DNA of 64,000 bases from Paraglaciecola algarum (lineage in GTDB: Bacteria > Pseudomonadota > Gammaproteobacteria > Enterobacterales > Alteromonadaceae). The position numbers were made by a program, and so were the translations under genes. The notes under the pieces are model-generated. The model did no database searches, was not told the origin of the DNA, and saw only the letters and a program-made list of their open reading frames with translations. The DNA is taken from assembly GCF_021532655.1 (NCBI RefSeq), contig NZ_JAKGAS010000007.1:244284-308283 (forward strand), given 5' to 3'. Shown here piece after piece: positions 1 to 9,521 of this stretch (its first letter is position 1; the number at the start of each line of letters is the position of its first letter).

Positions 1-392
1 ATTTGTTTCACCACGCCGGCTTTGTCAGATTCAATTTGATTCATCATTTTCATTGCTTCGATAATACATAAAGTATCACCAACATTAACTTTTTGACCTA
101 CTTCGACAAAAGGCTTGGCTTCCGGTGAAGATGAACGATAAAACGTTCCAACCATAGGGGAAGGAATAACATGACCAGAGATGGCAGCAGGTGCAGCTTC
201 CGCAACTGGCGCAGCTGGAGCAGGTGCAGCAGCGACAGGAGCTGCTGGAGCCGCATATTGCACAGGAGCTGCAGCTTGCGCTACACCACCACGGTGAATG
301 CGTACTGATTCTTCACCTTCGGTAATTTCTAATTCAGATATGCCTGATTCTTCAACCAGCTCAATCAATTTTTTTATTTTACGTATATCCAT
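1..392 (-). CDS. accB: Biotin carboxyl carrier protein of acetyl-CoA carboxylase (partial)
   Basis: Carries the biotin used by acetyl-CoA carboxylase to make malonyl-CoA for fatty acid synthesis in the cytoplasm. The frame begins at an ATG at 390-392 with a typical N-terminus ([17 protein letters not shown]), continues through an Ala/Pro-rich linker and reaches the biotinylation motif EAMKM near 40-60, where Lys is biotinylated. The C-terminal end lies beyond the left edge, so about 130 codons are seen. It lies just downstream of aroQ on the same strand, the usual aroQ-accB order in gammaproteobacteria; accC would be expected further left. Confidence 0.96.
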   Translation of the reverse strand, partial: MDIRKIKKLIELVEESGISELEITEGEESVRIHRGGVAQAAAPVQYAAPAAPVAAAPAPAAPVAEAAPAAISGHVIPSPMVGTFYRSSSPEAKPFVEVGQKVNVGDTLCIIEAMKMMNQIESDKAGVVKQ

Positions 393-475
393 TTTTCTCT
401 CTCTAAAAGATTACTCAGCAACAATTTTGCTGATAATTACTTATTTAATACTTATTTAAAATTTTTTATGAAAAG

Positions 476-910
476 TTATTTACTCAAAAAACTCTTAGCT
501 GCCGTTATGGCAAATTCGTAACCTTGAGCGCCTAAACCACAAATAACACCATGTGCCACATCTGAAAGGTAAGAATGTTGTCGAAAGGACTCTCTGGCAT
601 GTACATTTGACAAATGCACTTCAATAAAAGGGATGGAAACGCTTAACAAAGCATCTCTTAAGGCGACACTGGTGTGAGTGAATGCGCCTGGATTAATCAC
701 AATAAAATCAACTTTTTCAAATGCACTGTGAATATTGTCAATTAACACATGTTCAGCATTCGACTGTACAAAGTTAATATTTATGCCTAATGATTTTGCA
801 TACTTAGTTAAGTCAGCATTAATTTGCTCTAGACTTAAATGACCGTATGTTTCTGGCTCTCTTTTACCCAACATATTTAAATTTGGGCCATTGATAACTA
901 ATACATTCAC
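476..910 (-). CDS. aroQ: 3-dehydroquinate dehydratase, type II
   Basis: Removes water from 3-dehydroquinate in the shikimate pathway (cytoplasm). At 144 aa it has the normal type II length. The N-terminus [19 protein letters not shown] holds the active-site Tyr loop. [17 protein letters not shown] and the late [11 protein letters not shown] are the conserved substrate-binding blocks, including the catalytic His. It precedes accB by about 80 nt and is probably co-transcribed with it. The promoter should lie in 911-1132, which it shares with the divergent acpH. Confidence 0.97.
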   Translation of the reverse strand: MNVLVINGPNLNMLGKREPETYGHLSLEQINADLTKYAKSLGININFVQSNAEHVLIDNIHSAFEKVDFIVINPGAFTHTSVALRDALLSVSIPFIEVHLSNVHARESFRQHSYLSDVAHGVICGLGAQGYEFAITAAKSFLSK

Positions 911-1132
911 AGGTTTGCCATTTCAATTAATTAATTTTAAATTGCTTTAAATGAATCCAACATTCGCTTTTAAAAATCATTATTTTGTGTAATTAACACA
1001 CAAAAATAAATACAATCACACTATTATAGTGAGAAAGCAGAATTTAACAGCAAAATACTGGTCTTATCAGCGAAGATTACTGCAAAGTTTACAACTTTTG
1101 TAGTTTTAATTTCTATCAAAACGAGTTTTTAA

Positions 1133-1735
1133 ATGAATTACATTGCTCACCTCCATATTGCCGAACATACCAATACCAGCAAGTTAGGTAACTTTTTGGG
1201 AGACTTTGTTAAAGGAAGTGATTTAACTCATTTGCCTGAAGAAATAGAATTAGGTATCAGATTACACAGGAGTGTCGATAAATTTACTGACTCCCATGAT
1301 CTTATCCGCAATTTAAAAACACAATTTCCAGCCAATATACGCAGAATGGCTGGTGTCATAATAGATATATATTTTGATCATTTATTAATGAAAAGTTGGC
1401 AGCACTATTCAGCACAAAGCTACCATAGTTTATTCTCGAGTTTTTATACTGAACTCAAAACCTTTTCATTACCTGATAATCACTATTACAGCCAACTATC
1501 TCAACGCCTACTCTCCCACCAATGGCTGAAAGAGTATACATATGAACCTACTTGCTTTAGAGCCTTTGTCAGTATTGAAAAAAGGTTAAAAAGAAAAGTC
1601 ATGTTTGCCACTCATGCAGAATTCTTTATAAAACAAAACCGCTTACTTTTTATTAATTGTTTTAAGCAATTTTACCCAGAGTTACTCAGGCATGGGTTAC
1701 ACTTTAAAAATAACAAAACTTTAAGTCGGACGTAA
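1133..1735 (+). CDS. acpH: Acyl carrier protein phosphodiesterase
   Basis: Hydrolyses the 4'-phosphopantetheine arm from holo-ACP. The 200-aa product begins [13 protein letters not shown] and contains [25 protein letters not shown] and IDIYFDHLL, the metal-binding His/Asp blocks of the AcpH (DUF479) family. Length fits E. coli AcpH (about 193 aa). It ends 2 nt before the upp start, so the two are probably one transcript. Confidence 0.9.
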   Translation: MNYIAHLHIAEHTNTSKLGNFLGDFVKGSDLTHLPEEIELGIRLHRSVDKFTDSHDLIRNLKTQFPANIRRMAGVIIDIYFDHLLMKSWQHYSAQSYHSLFSSFYTELKTFSLPDNHYYSQLSQRLLSHQWLKEYTYEPTCFRAFVSIEKRLKRKVMFATHAEFFIKQNRLLFINCFKQFYPELLRHGLHFKNNKTLSRT

Positions 1736-1737
1736 TT

Positions 1738-2367
1738 ATGACAGTTAAAGCCATTCAACATCCCTTAGTTCAACATAAATTAGGGCTTCTAAGGCAAAAA
1801 GACTTAAGCAGCAAAGATTTTAGAGAACTTGCCAGCGAAGTGTCCAATTTATTGACCTACGAAGCGACACGGGATCTAGCCACTGAAACTGCAGAAATTA
1901 AAAGCTGGAATAGCAGTATTATTAAAACAAATAAAATCAAAGGCAAAAAGATCACAATAGTGCCTATTTTACGTGCTGGATTGGGCATGTTAGATGGCGT
2001 ATTAAAATTAATTCCCAATGCCAAAATTAGTGTTGTGGGTTTATATCGAGATGAAGAAACCTTACAACCGGTAGCTTATTTCGACAAAGTAGTTAAGGAC
2101 GTGTCAGATCGCACTGCACTTATTGTTGACCCTATGTTGGCCACTGGCGGCACTCTTATAGCCACCATAGACCTGCTCAAACAAAAAGGCTGCACTAACA
2201 TTATGGGACTGTTTTTAGTGGCAGCACCAGAAGGCATAAAAGCAGTTCAAGAAATTCACCCTGACGTAGACATATACACGGCGGCTATTGATGAATGCCT
2301 AAATGAAAAGGGTTATATCTTACCGGGCCTAGGTGATGCGGGTGACAAAATTTTTGGCACCCGTTAA
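1738..2367 (+). CDS. upp: Uracil phosphoribosyltransferase
   Basis: Pyrimidine salvage enzyme that makes UMP from uracil and PRPP. The 209-aa length is typical. The PRPP loop [13 protein letters not shown], the early [12 protein letters not shown] block and the uracil-site segment [16 protein letters not shown] at the C-terminus are all present. It starts with ATG 2 nt after acpH and converges on dsbD with only 17 nt between stops. Confidence 0.97.
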   Translation: MTVKAIQHPLVQHKLGLLRQKDLSSKDFRELASEVSNLLTYEATRDLATETAEIKSWNSSIIKTNKIKGKKITIVPILRAGLGMLDGVLKLIPNAKISVVGLYRDEETLQPVAYFDKVVKDVSDRTALIVDPMLATGGTLIATIDLLKQKGCTNIMGLFLVAAPEGIKAVQEIHPDVDIYTAAIDECLNEKGYILPGLGDAGDKIFGTR

Positions 2368-2384
2368 CAAAAGCGGGCGCTTAA

Positions 2385-4196
2385 TTATTGATTAAACAGA
2401 CCATTTACATGCTGAGCAAAAGGCTCAGCGCGCATAAAACCTGTCACTCTAGATGAAGGGATTTCTTGGCCATTTAAATTGAAAAAAATAATGGTCGGCA
2501 AACCCAACACTGAGAACTTCTCTTGAAAAGCAAAATTACTTTCGGTGTTATCGGTTAAATCTATTTGCATTAATACAGTATTATCTAAAGCCTTAACTAC
2601 TTGGGGATCAGGAAAAGTGTATTTTTCAAATTCCTTACAAGCAACACACCAGTCAGCGTAAAGGTCAATCATCACTGTTTTACCTTCGGCGTTTGCTTTA
2701 GCTAAGCTTCGGTTAAAATCCTCAAGGTTAGTCACCTGCACAAACTCAGTATGCGTAGAGCTAGCGTTTTGAGTTAAGTTATTTGATTGCATGGTAACTT
2801 GTGTACCAAACCCGACACTTAACGTTTGATAGCCATAACCGGCCGAGCCAAACAAGCCTACAAAAATAATTAAACTACGTAGTCCTTTGAAGAACGATCT
2901 TGGGCTGTCTTGGTTCATCACATAAAAATAACTAAAGGTAGCCAAACCTAATAAGCTCCAAGCGATATCTGTGGCTATGTGTGTGACTAGTCGTTCAACA
3001 AACATAATTGCCACTGCTAACATCATAAAACCAAAAGTGACTTTAACCACATTCATCCAATTACCCGCTTTGGGTAATAGCTTGCCACCCGTGATACCAA
3101 ATAGAATTAGCGGGATACCCATGCCTAGGCTCAAGACATATAGAGCAGAAAAACCTAAAACCAAGTCACCGCTTTGAGCAATAAACAATAATATTCCAGT
3201 TAAAGGCGCAGTAGTGCATGGCGATGCCACTAAACCAGAAATAGCTCCCATTACTAATACGCCCAAATAACTGCCGCTAGTTTGTTTGTTACTAAGTGCA
3301 TTTAACTTTTCTTGCCAAGATGAAGGAAGTTGCAGCTCCCATGCACCAAACATGACTACTGCTAACAATACAAAAAGAGTGATTAACACAATCAGAATTG
3401 CCGGATGTTGCAAACTAGCTTGAAACTGCACACCAGCCGAAGCGACCACTAAACCTAACAACGAATAAGTGAGCGCCATGCCTTGCACATAAATAAACGA
3501 TAAGCTGAACGCACGGGAAGTACTGATTTGTTTACCTTGACCAATGACAATACCAGATAGAATCGGATACATAGGAAATACACAAGGCGTAAAAGCTAAA
3601 CCAATACCTAAACCTAAAAATATCAGCAAAGTCCAAAATAAACTTTGTTCACTTGACAATAAACTCGCCAACTCAAATTGTTCGGATACGACGCCGACGC
3701 TAGATAAATTCGATTGTTCAGCACCCACACTGACTTGAATAGGTTCTAGAAAAACTTCTTTAATCATAGGCTGATAACACAGACCTGCATCGGCACAACC
3801 TTGATAACGCACTTTAACCACTCCACCTTGTTCCGCAGATAGAATTTGATATTGAATATCTAATTGATGACGAAATACATCAGACAACCCAAAATATTCG
3901 TCTTCAATTTGTTCAGCGGCAGGAAAACTTGGCTCACCTATCTCAGCCTTTTTAGTCACTGCTTTAAACTGCTTTTTATACAGATAATAACCATCTGCAA
4001 TTTTCCAACTTACAACCAGTTCATCACCTTGTTGTTTAAAATCAAACTGAAAAGCTTCATCAACTTTTAAAAACTCAGGTTCATCTGAGAATAGGTCGGC
4101 CAATGGATCATTGCTTTGAGCCAAAGTTTGGCTAGGTAGCATGCTGCATATAAACAACAAAACTAAAATACGGTGGATAATATTCATGTACAGCAC
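2385..4196 (-). CDS. dsbD: Thiol:disulfide interchange protein DsbD
   Basis: Moves electrons from cytoplasmic thioredoxin across the inner membrane to periplasmic DsbC, DsbG and CcmG. The three expected modules are present in order: a signal peptide and N-terminal periplasmic domain with the Cys pair in GCADAGLCYQP; an eight-helix core with Cys in FTPCVFPMYPIL and SPCTTAPLTG; and a C-terminal thioredoxin domain with ADWCVACKEFE. All six redox Cys are visible. The 603-aa length is normal. The start may be the ATG at 4196 (MLYMN) or the one three codons on at 4187 (MNIIHR). Confidence 0.95.
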   Translation of the reverse strand: MLYMNIIHRILVLLFICSMLPSQTLAQSNDPLADLFSDEPEFLKVDEAFQFDFKQQGDELVVSWKIADGYYLYKKQFKAVTKKAEIGEPSFPAAEQIEDEYFGLSDVFRHQLDIQYQILSAEQGGVVKVRYQGCADAGLCYQPMIKEVFLEPIQVSVGAEQSNLSSVGVVSEQFELASLLSSEQSLFWTLLIFLGLGIGLAFTPCVFPMYPILSGIVIGQGKQISTSRAFSLSFIYVQGMALTYSLLGLVVASAGVQFQASLQHPAILIVLITLFVLLAVVMFGAWELQLPSSWQEKLNALSNKQTSGSYLGVLVMGAISGLVASPCTTAPLTGILLFIAQSGDLVLGFSALYVLSLGMGIPLILFGITGGKLLPKAGNWMNVVKVTFGFMMLAVAIMFVERLVTHIATDIAWSLLGLATFSYFYVMNQDSPRSFFKGLRSLIIFVGLFGSAGYGYQTLSVGFGTQVTMQSNNLTQNASSTHTEFVQVTNLEDFNRSLAKANAEGKTVMIDLYADWCVACKEFEKYTFPDPQVVKALDNTVLMQIDLTDNTESNFAFQEKFSVLGLPTIIFFNLNGQEIPSSRVTGFMRAEPFAQHVNGLFNQ

Positions 4197-4461
4197 TTCT
4201 TCTTTATAATGTTAGAGCTTTAGTAAAAATTATAAGCTCAATATACAAGCTCAAACTTAACAAAGCATTAAATCTTGTGTATAGACCTAAATTAATAGGT
4301 TTAACTTTCAACAAGTATGTTTTGAAGTGTTTAATTAAAAAAACAACTAAGTGATTAAATTAGACAAGCCAAGCAACACTCTGTAACAATACAAAACTTG
4401 GTTTTAAGGGCTTAATAGCCCATATCATTTATATATTTTATTCAAGTGACTCGAGGTTAGA

Positions 4462-4971
4462 TTGGGAAAGTTATTTATTTTATTTGCTGTGTTACCCATT
4501 ATTGAAATTGCTATTTTAATCAATGTAGGTGAACAAATTGGTGGTTGGTACACAGTAGCAATTGTGGTCCTAACTGCATTTTTTGGTGCCCGCTTAGTCA
4601 GACAAGAAGGCTTAAGCACCTTAACCCAAGCTCAACAAAAAATGCAAAGCGGCCAAATGCCAGGACAAGAAATGGCCGAAGGACTATTATTGGTTATCGC
4701 CGGCGTTCTGTTAGTCACACCTGGATTTGTCACTGATGGTGTAGGTTTTTTACTAAGTTTACCTATGACCCGTCCTTTAATTGCCAAAGGGTTAATGAAG
4801 CATATGTCAGTTAATATGGTTAACACCTCATATCAAGCAGACTTTACTCACCAAACTAGTAATCAGTATGATTTCCAACAAAAGGAAGAACAAGAATCAG
4901 GTGAAATTATCGAAGGCGAATTTGTCGATAAAGATGAAAAGGTTAAGCCAGGCTTAAGAAAGCCAGATTAA
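4462..4971 (+). CDS. fxsA: FxsA family membrane protein
   Basis: Small inner-membrane protein; in E. coli its overproduction relieves F-plasmid exclusion of phage T7. Four hydrophobic segments lie in the first 115 residues (KLFILFAVLPIIEIAILI, YTVAIVVLTAFFGARLV, LLLVIAGVLLVTPGFVTD, GVGFLLSLP), followed by an acidic, charged tail. The PGFVTD block is characteristic. The start is the TTG at 4462, because the homologous N-terminus begins there and no in-frame ATG lies nearby. It stands alone 48 nt before the response regulator. Confidence 0.88.
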   Translation: MGKLFILFAVLPIIEIAILINVGEQIGGWYTVAIVVLTAFFGARLVRQEGLSTLTQAQQKMQSGQMPGQEMAEGLLLVIAGVLLVTPGFVTDGVGFLLSLPMTRPLIAKGLMKHMSVNMVNTSYQADFTHQTSNQYDFQQKEEQESGEIIEGEFVDKDEKVKPGLRKPD

Positions 4972-5019
4972 ACTACTAAGTACCACAACCCCCATTATAA
5001 ATTAGGTTAAACCAGCCTT

Positions 5020-5682
5020 ATGCGCATTTTGTTAGTAGAAGATGATGCCCAATTAGCTAAAGCCCTGCACCAATCACTGCGAGCAGAGGGGTTTATTGCT
5101 AACCAGGTTTGTACTGCCAAAGACGCACAACTAAGTGTACAAACCAAGCAGTGTGAGATGATCATTTTAGATCTAGGTTTACCAGATATGGATGGCTTAG
5201 TCTTACTAAAAAACATACGAAAAACATCCCCTGCCATACCAGTCCTAATTTTAACTGCTAGAGACACAATTGATGACAGAATAAAAGGATTGGATCAAGG
5301 TGCTGACGACTATTTGTGTAAACCCTTTGACGTGAATGAACTTATTGCTAGGCTTCGAGTAATTGAAAGACGTTTAGGCACAGCTTCAACTTCAATCATA
5401 ACCATTAAAAATGTATCTTTAGATGTAGCGGCCCATAAACTAACCGTAGACGAGCATGAAATAGATTTGTCTCGTAAAGAATTCATGTTAATTAGAATAT
5501 TGGTCGAACAAGCTGGCAGAATTCAATCTAGAGAACAATTAGAGTCAAAACTTTATGAATGGGGTGAAGAAGTGGCAAGTAATGCAGTAGAAGTACATAT
5601 TCATCACCTTCGTAAAAAGCTACCTAAAGACTTTATTAAAACCATTAGAGGTGTTGGCTATAGCGTTTCGAAGGGTGGCTAA
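5020..5682 (+). CDS. OmpR-family response regulator (first gene of five-gene operon)
   Basis: DNA-binding response regulator, 220 aa. The receiver domain (about 1-115) has the acidic pair in LVEDDAQ, the phospho-acceptor Asp51 in IILDLGLPDMDG and Lys in DDYLCKPFD. A winged-helix effector domain (about 125-220) ends in the usual HIHHLRKKL and IRGVGYSV. It resembles QseB/PmrA-type regulators. The sensor kinase starts 4 nt after its stop. Since the operon continues into a cupredoxin and a permease-like protein, it probably responds to a metal or envelope signal; this is an inference. Confidence 0.9.
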   Translation: MRILLVEDDAQLAKALHQSLRAEGFIANQVCTAKDAQLSVQTKQCEMIILDLGLPDMDGLVLLKNIRKTSPAIPVLILTARDTIDDRIKGLDQGADDYLCKPFDVNELIARLRVIERRLGTASTSIITIKNVSLDVAAHKLTVDEHEIDLSRKEFMLIRILVEQAGRIQSREQLESKLYEWGEEVASNAVEVHIHHLRKKLPKDFIKTIRGVGYSVSKGG

Positions 5683-5685
5683 TTT

Positions 5686-7014
5686 TTGTCTATTCGCCGT
5701 TATTTAAGCTTAATCTTATTATCCGTCATTACTTTAGTTACGTTTTCTGCAGCCCTGCAGGGTTATCGCAGTAGTATGTTAAAAGCTGAAGCAATATTTG
5801 ACAATGAACTTAGAGCATTGGCCCATGTATTTTCTACAAATCCAACAGACCTAAACGAAAATTCAACAGAATTACCAGACTCCTCACTCATTTTCCAAGT
5901 TTGGCAACACAATCAATTACTGGTGAGTTCCAACTCTGTGTTATCCGAAGCAATTGCTGAATTCGAAAATGGTTTTTCTGAACATAACTTTTTGTCACAA
6001 CGTTGGCGAACCTACAGTCAATACTTTCCTCTAACACAGCGTTGGGTCATAGTGGCACAACCCTTAAATCGACGCTTTGAATTAGCTGAAGAAATGATCC
6101 TAGCAGCCGTCACACCGTTAGTTTTATCCATTCCTTTGTTGGCAATGATCATTTACATGATTATTAATTCCGGATTAGGCCCTCTTAGACAGTTATCACA
6201 AAATTTGCAAAACAAAAAAATCAATGATTTAAGCGCAGTTAAACTTGAGCAAGATGTTAAAGAATTAGCACCAGTGGTGCATACTCTGAATCAATTATTT
6301 GCGCGATTAGATAGTGCATTCGCCAGAGAAAAACGTTTTGCTTCTGACGCAGCCCATGAATTACGAACACCTCTTAGTGTATTAAAAATTAATGCCCACA
6401 ACCTCAGTCATGAATTATCAGCCAATGAAATAAAGTCGACAAACTTAGCCGATCTAGAAAAAGGCATTGAACGTATGGGCCATGTAGTTGAACAAATACT
6501 GCTTCTCAATCGAACCAATCCTGACCAATATCGCGTTAACTTTACTAAGGTTGATCTAAAAAAGTTATGTCAAAACACAATCTCAAACATCTATCCACAA
6601 ATTTCAGAAAAACAGCAAGAAATAGAATTCAGTAGCCGAGATCTCTCAATGTTTGGGGACGAATTTTCATTAGGTATTTTACTGCAAAACTTAGTTACAA
6701 ACGCGAGTAAATACTCACCTCAAAAAGCCAAAATATCGGTCACGTTACAAAACCAAGCTGAACAAATAATTTTAACAGTCGAAGACTCTGGTCCAGGCAT
6801 TAATGCAACAGAATTTGAACGAGTATTCGAAAGGTTTTATCGTATTGGTGGAGATAGACATTCCAGCTCAGAACCTGGTTGTGGCCTAGGGCTTGCGATA
6901 TCAAAACATATAGCTCAGTTACATAATGGTAGCTTTAAATTAGCTAAATCTGATACTTTAGGTGGGTTAAAAATTTCTGTGGTTTTTCAGTCCAATCAAC
7001 ATAAGCATTTATGA
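5686..7014 (+). CDS. Sensor histidine kinase (QseC/PmrB type)
   Basis: Inner-membrane histidine kinase, 442 aa, partner of the preceding regulator. There is an N-terminal TM helix (about 8-25), a short periplasmic domain, a second TM helix (about 140-160), a HAMP-like linker, HisKA with DAAHELRTPL (His about 224), and HATPase_c with LVTNASKYSP (N box), VEDSGPGIN (G1) and GCGLGLAISKHI (G2). The start is TTG at 5686, chosen because it opens directly into the first TM helix. Its stop overlaps the cupredoxin start by 4 nt (ATGA). Confidence 0.92.
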   Translation: MSIRRYLSLILLSVITLVTFSAALQGYRSSMLKAEAIFDNELRALAHVFSTNPTDLNENSTELPDSSLIFQVWQHNQLLVSSNSVLSEAIAEFENGFSEHNFLSQRWRTYSQYFPLTQRWVIVAQPLNRRFELAEEMILAAVTPLVLSIPLLAMIIYMIINSGLGPLRQLSQNLQNKKINDLSAVKLEQDVKELAPVVHTLNQLFARLDSAFAREKRFASDAAHELRTPLSVLKINAHNLSHELSANEIKSTNLADLEKGIERMGHVVEQILLLNRTNPDQYRVNFTKVDLKKLCQNTISNIYPQISEKQQEIEFSSRDLSMFGDEFSLGILLQNLVTNASKYSPQKAKISVTLQNQAEQIILTVEDSGPGINATEFERVFERFYRIGGDRHSSSEPGCGLGLAISKHIAQLHNGSFKLAKSDTLGGLKISVVFQSNQHKHL

Positions 7015-7373
7015 CACTTAGAGTATTCGTTTTATTAGTACTTTCCATTGTCGCATTAGCTGACACTGCGTCCGCTGCTGTATCTGAATACTCCATTCAA
7101 CTTAAAGATCATTTATTTTACCCCTCCACAATTAAAATTCCAGCAGGAAAAAAAGTTAAATTAGTCATTCAAAATCTAGACGACACACCTGAAGAGTTCG
7201 ATAGCTTTTCATTAAATCGTGAAAAAGTATTATTCCCTAAACAAACCTCCTTTATTTATATCGGCCCATTAAAGCCCGGTGTTTATGATTTTTTTGGTGA
7301 ATATAATCCGAATACAGCTCGCGGGAAAGTGGTAGTGCTCAAGCAAACAAAAGGAGCTACCCATGTTAATTAA
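7011..7373 (+). CDS. Periplasmic cupredoxin-domain protein
   Basis: 120-aa secreted protein with a signal peptide ending near ASA (about residue 23) and a single cupredoxin fold resembling the N-terminal EfeO/P19-associated domain (IQLKDHLFYPSTIKIPAGKKVKLVIQN..., GPLKPGVYDFFGEYNP). The expected soft metal ligands are sparse: no Cys-His-Met copper site is obvious in the C-terminal loop, so it may bind metal differently or be structural. It overlaps both neighbours by a few bases, which points to translational coupling with the kinase and the FTR1-like protein. A role in iron or copper handling is inferred from context. Confidence 0.75.
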   Translation: MTLRVFVLLVLSIVALADTASAAVSEYSIQLKDHLFYPSTIKIPAGKKVKLVIQNLDDTPEEFDSFSLNREKVLFPKQTSFIYIGPLKPGVYDFFGEYNPNTARGKVVVLKQTKGATHVN

Positions 7374-8136
7374 CTCAGTAGTTCTATTGCTAAGCGATGC
7401 TTTACCGATTTTTATATTGATCAGCTTGCTTTGGGTCCATTTGTCATTTAATCGAATTTGGTTGCCTGTATCACTAATAGTCGGTCTAGGATTAACTGTA
7501 CTTTTAGTCGGTAAATTAAATTCATTAGGTAACTGGTTGGAAGGCACAGGGGTTGAACTAATATTGTTTTCTATTCAAGTCATTAATTACTTTTTGGCCT
7601 TATATTTGACTTACCAATTTATCCATAAACAAACCGATAAAAAGCTATTAATTTTCTCGGCTAGCATCATGCTAATTTTAACTATTGCCAATAAAGGTAC
7701 AAATTTTGTGGTTTATTTTTCTGGTTATTTCGGCGAATTAGGCGCACTACAATCTATGTTGGTTGGCTTATTTCTTGGGCTAGGGATATGCCTGAGTTTA
7801 ATGATTTTACTCTATTTTGTATTAACTTGGCTGGATACTAAGATCACAAGTCTTATTAGTATTATATGTATTCCCATATACTCAATTGGCCAATTGACTA
7901 ACTCTTTACCACTTCTAGTACAAGTCGACCTAATTAATGGATCTGAAACTATTTGGGATACTCAAAATATACTCTCGGATCAATCTGAATTAGGACAACT
8001 TTTTAACGTACTATTTGGTTATCAAGCCACACCATCATTCAATCAATTTGTTTTATATATTAGCACTTTACTTATCCTACTCCTAATGATGGGACGAGCT
8101 AACTTAGCTACATTCAAGCAAGGTAGAATTCCATGA
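7363..8136 (+). CDS. Polytopic membrane protein, FTR1 iron-permease-like
   Basis: 257-aa integral membrane protein with about seven hydrophobic helices. Helix layout and its position right after a cupredoxin resemble FTR1/EfeU iron permeases. However, the REXXE motifs that bind Fe(III) are not seen; the equivalent first helix reads SDALPIFILISLLW and a later one GTGVELILFSIQV. It is therefore either a diverged permease or a different membrane protein in the same kind of operon. It overlaps the cupredoxin by 11 nt and the next gene by 4 nt. Confidence 0.55.
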   Translation: MLINSVVLLLSDALPIFILISLLWVHLSFNRIWLPVSLIVGLGLTVLLVGKLNSLGNWLEGTGVELILFSIQVINYFLALYLTYQFIHKQTDKKLLIFSASIMLILTIANKGTNFVVYFSGYFGELGALQSMLVGLFLGLGICLSLMILLYFVLTWLDTKITSLISIICIPIYSIGQLTNSLPLLVQVDLINGSETIWDTQNILSDQSELGQLFNVLFGYQATPSFNQFVLYISTLLILLLMMGRANLATFKQGRIP

Positions 8137-8840
8137 AAATTATTTACCATGCGGCCGCAATATTTTTGTTAATGGGTATTGTAGTATCTAAAAGTTGGGC
8201 GGACGGCATACCTGTGGACAAAGTTTATCATCCCAATATCTTGGCCAATGAGCGTAAATTAGAATGGCGACTTGTCTCCAGACAAAATGACGATGGCAAT
8301 TTGTTGGCACAAAGAATTGCCTATGGCCAAGCTATCTCAGACAATTTAATTATAGAGGGTTACATAGTAGGTGAACGAGATGAACTAGGCGATTTTGGCT
8401 TACAAGCTTACGAGCTTGAAGCTCGTTGGATGTTAAGTGAGCAAGGCGAATTATGGGCTGATTGGGGGGCATTATTAGAAATTGAAAAGCAACATACTAA
8501 AAACACCTTTGAATTAACCACAGGTCTGTTGTTCGAAAAAGAATATACCCATACAAGCTTAACCATCAATGCCTTATTGGTGTACGAATGGGGCAATAGT
8601 ATTAAGAATGAAATGGAAACGGAGGTCAGATTAAAATATCGTTATCGCTATACTCCTGCATTCCAACCAGCTATTGAAATTTATACTGGGGAAGACTTTG
8701 TTGGCATAGGTCCCGCCTTCATGGGCTTGCATAGATACCAAGGCCAAAAACAGCTAAACTGGGAAATGGCCTTTATTGCTGGATTAAATGGCGATGCAAA
8801 AGACCATACACTAAGATTTGCCATAGAATACGAGTTTTAA
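8133..8840 (+). CDS. Secreted beta-strand-rich (outer-membrane-like) protein
   Basis: 235 aa with a signal peptide (cut after KSWA, about residue 23). The body alternates polar and hydrophobic residues and aromatic girdles (LEWRLVSRQ, LIIEGYIVGERD, YELEARWML, LTINALLVYEW, VRLKYRYRYTP) and ends in Phe (AIEYEF), as outer-membrane beta-barrels do. It is the last gene of the overlapping operon that starts at 5020. No named family is recognised with confidence. Possibly an outer-membrane partner of the cupredoxin/FTR1-like system. Confidence 0.6.
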   Translation: MKIIYHAAAIFLLMGIVVSKSWADGIPVDKVYHPNILANERKLEWRLVSRQNDDGNLLAQRIAYGQAISDNLIIEGYIVGERDELGDFGLQAYELEARWMLSEQGELWADWGALLEIEKQHTKNTFELTTGLLFEKEYTHTSLTINALLVYEWGNSIKNEMETEVRLKYRYRYTPAFQPAIEIYTGEDFVGIGPAFMGLHRYQGQKQLNWEMAFIAGLNGDAKDHTLRFAIEYEF

Positions 8841-8875
8841 TCAAAGCGTAAATAACCTAATTCTGGATAAAGATT

Positions 8876-9151
8876 ATGAAAGCCTGTGCTTGCCACATAT
8901 TAGTCAAAAACAAAGATCAAGCTGAAAAAATAAAAGCTCAATTAGACAAGGGTGGAGATTTTCACCAACTAGCCAAAAAACACTCTATTTGCCCATCAGG
9001 AAAAAAAGGCGGTGATTTAGGTGAGTTTGGCCCAGGAAAGATGGTAAAAGCCTTCGATAATGTAGTGTTTAAAAAAGAAATTTTAAAAGTCCACGGCCCA
9101 GTTAAAACCCAATTTGGTTTTCATTTGATTAAGACTTTGTATCGGAGTTAG
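8876..9151 (+). CDS. ppiC: Parvulin-type peptidyl-prolyl isomerase
   Basis: Cytoplasmic PpiC-type prolyl isomerase, 91 aa (E. coli PpiC is 93). The single rotamase domain starts ACHILVKNKDQAEKIK and includes FHQLAKKHSICPSGKKGGDLGEFGPGKMVKAFD and GPVKTQFGFHLIKTL, with the active-site Cys/His positions kept. It stands 35 nt after the operon above but is probably independent. Confidence 0.93.
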   Translation: MKACACHILVKNKDQAEKIKAQLDKGGDFHQLAKKHSICPSGKKGGDLGEFGPGKMVKAFDNVVFKKEILKVHGPVKTQFGFHLIKTLYRS

Positions 9152-9521
9152 AGAAGCAGATTGAGGCTGGGAATAGCTAAGAGCAAATGAACGGCTTTGT
9201 CATTCAAAATATTGAACCACCCAGGGCACAGAGAACACAGAGAACACAGAGGGAAGTAAGTCTTAATAATTAAAATAAATTAGCTTCCAATCAACCTATA
9301 TCCCAAACAGTTCCGTCATTCCTGCATGCTGTTAGCAGGAATCCACCAGTGATAAAACAAAAATGGATCCCGGCTCAATACAATACTGGGATGTCGTTAG
9401 GGATAAACGCATGCATTTCCAAAAAATTGGAATTTCTGTCTTTGTGGCATAGCCATGCTTGGTGAACGCAGTGAATGCTTAGTGTGCGTAGCACATGCTT
9501 CATTTAACAAACATAAACCGC
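9152..9521. repeat. Gene-free spacer with tandem and hairpin repeats
   Basis: No credible gene in about 370 nt. A short tandem of CAGAGAACA units lies near 9226-9252. A hairpin with arms ATTCCTGC (9318-9325) and GCAGGAAT (9335-9342) is followed by a weaker one with arms ATCCC (9366-9370) and GGGAT (9388-9392). This is the look of dispersed intergenic repeats (ATTCC...GGAAT / GGATCCC...GGGAT) found in many proteobacterial genomes. The segment TTGGTGAACGCAGTGAA near 9460 recurs near 52937. Confidence 0.6.
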
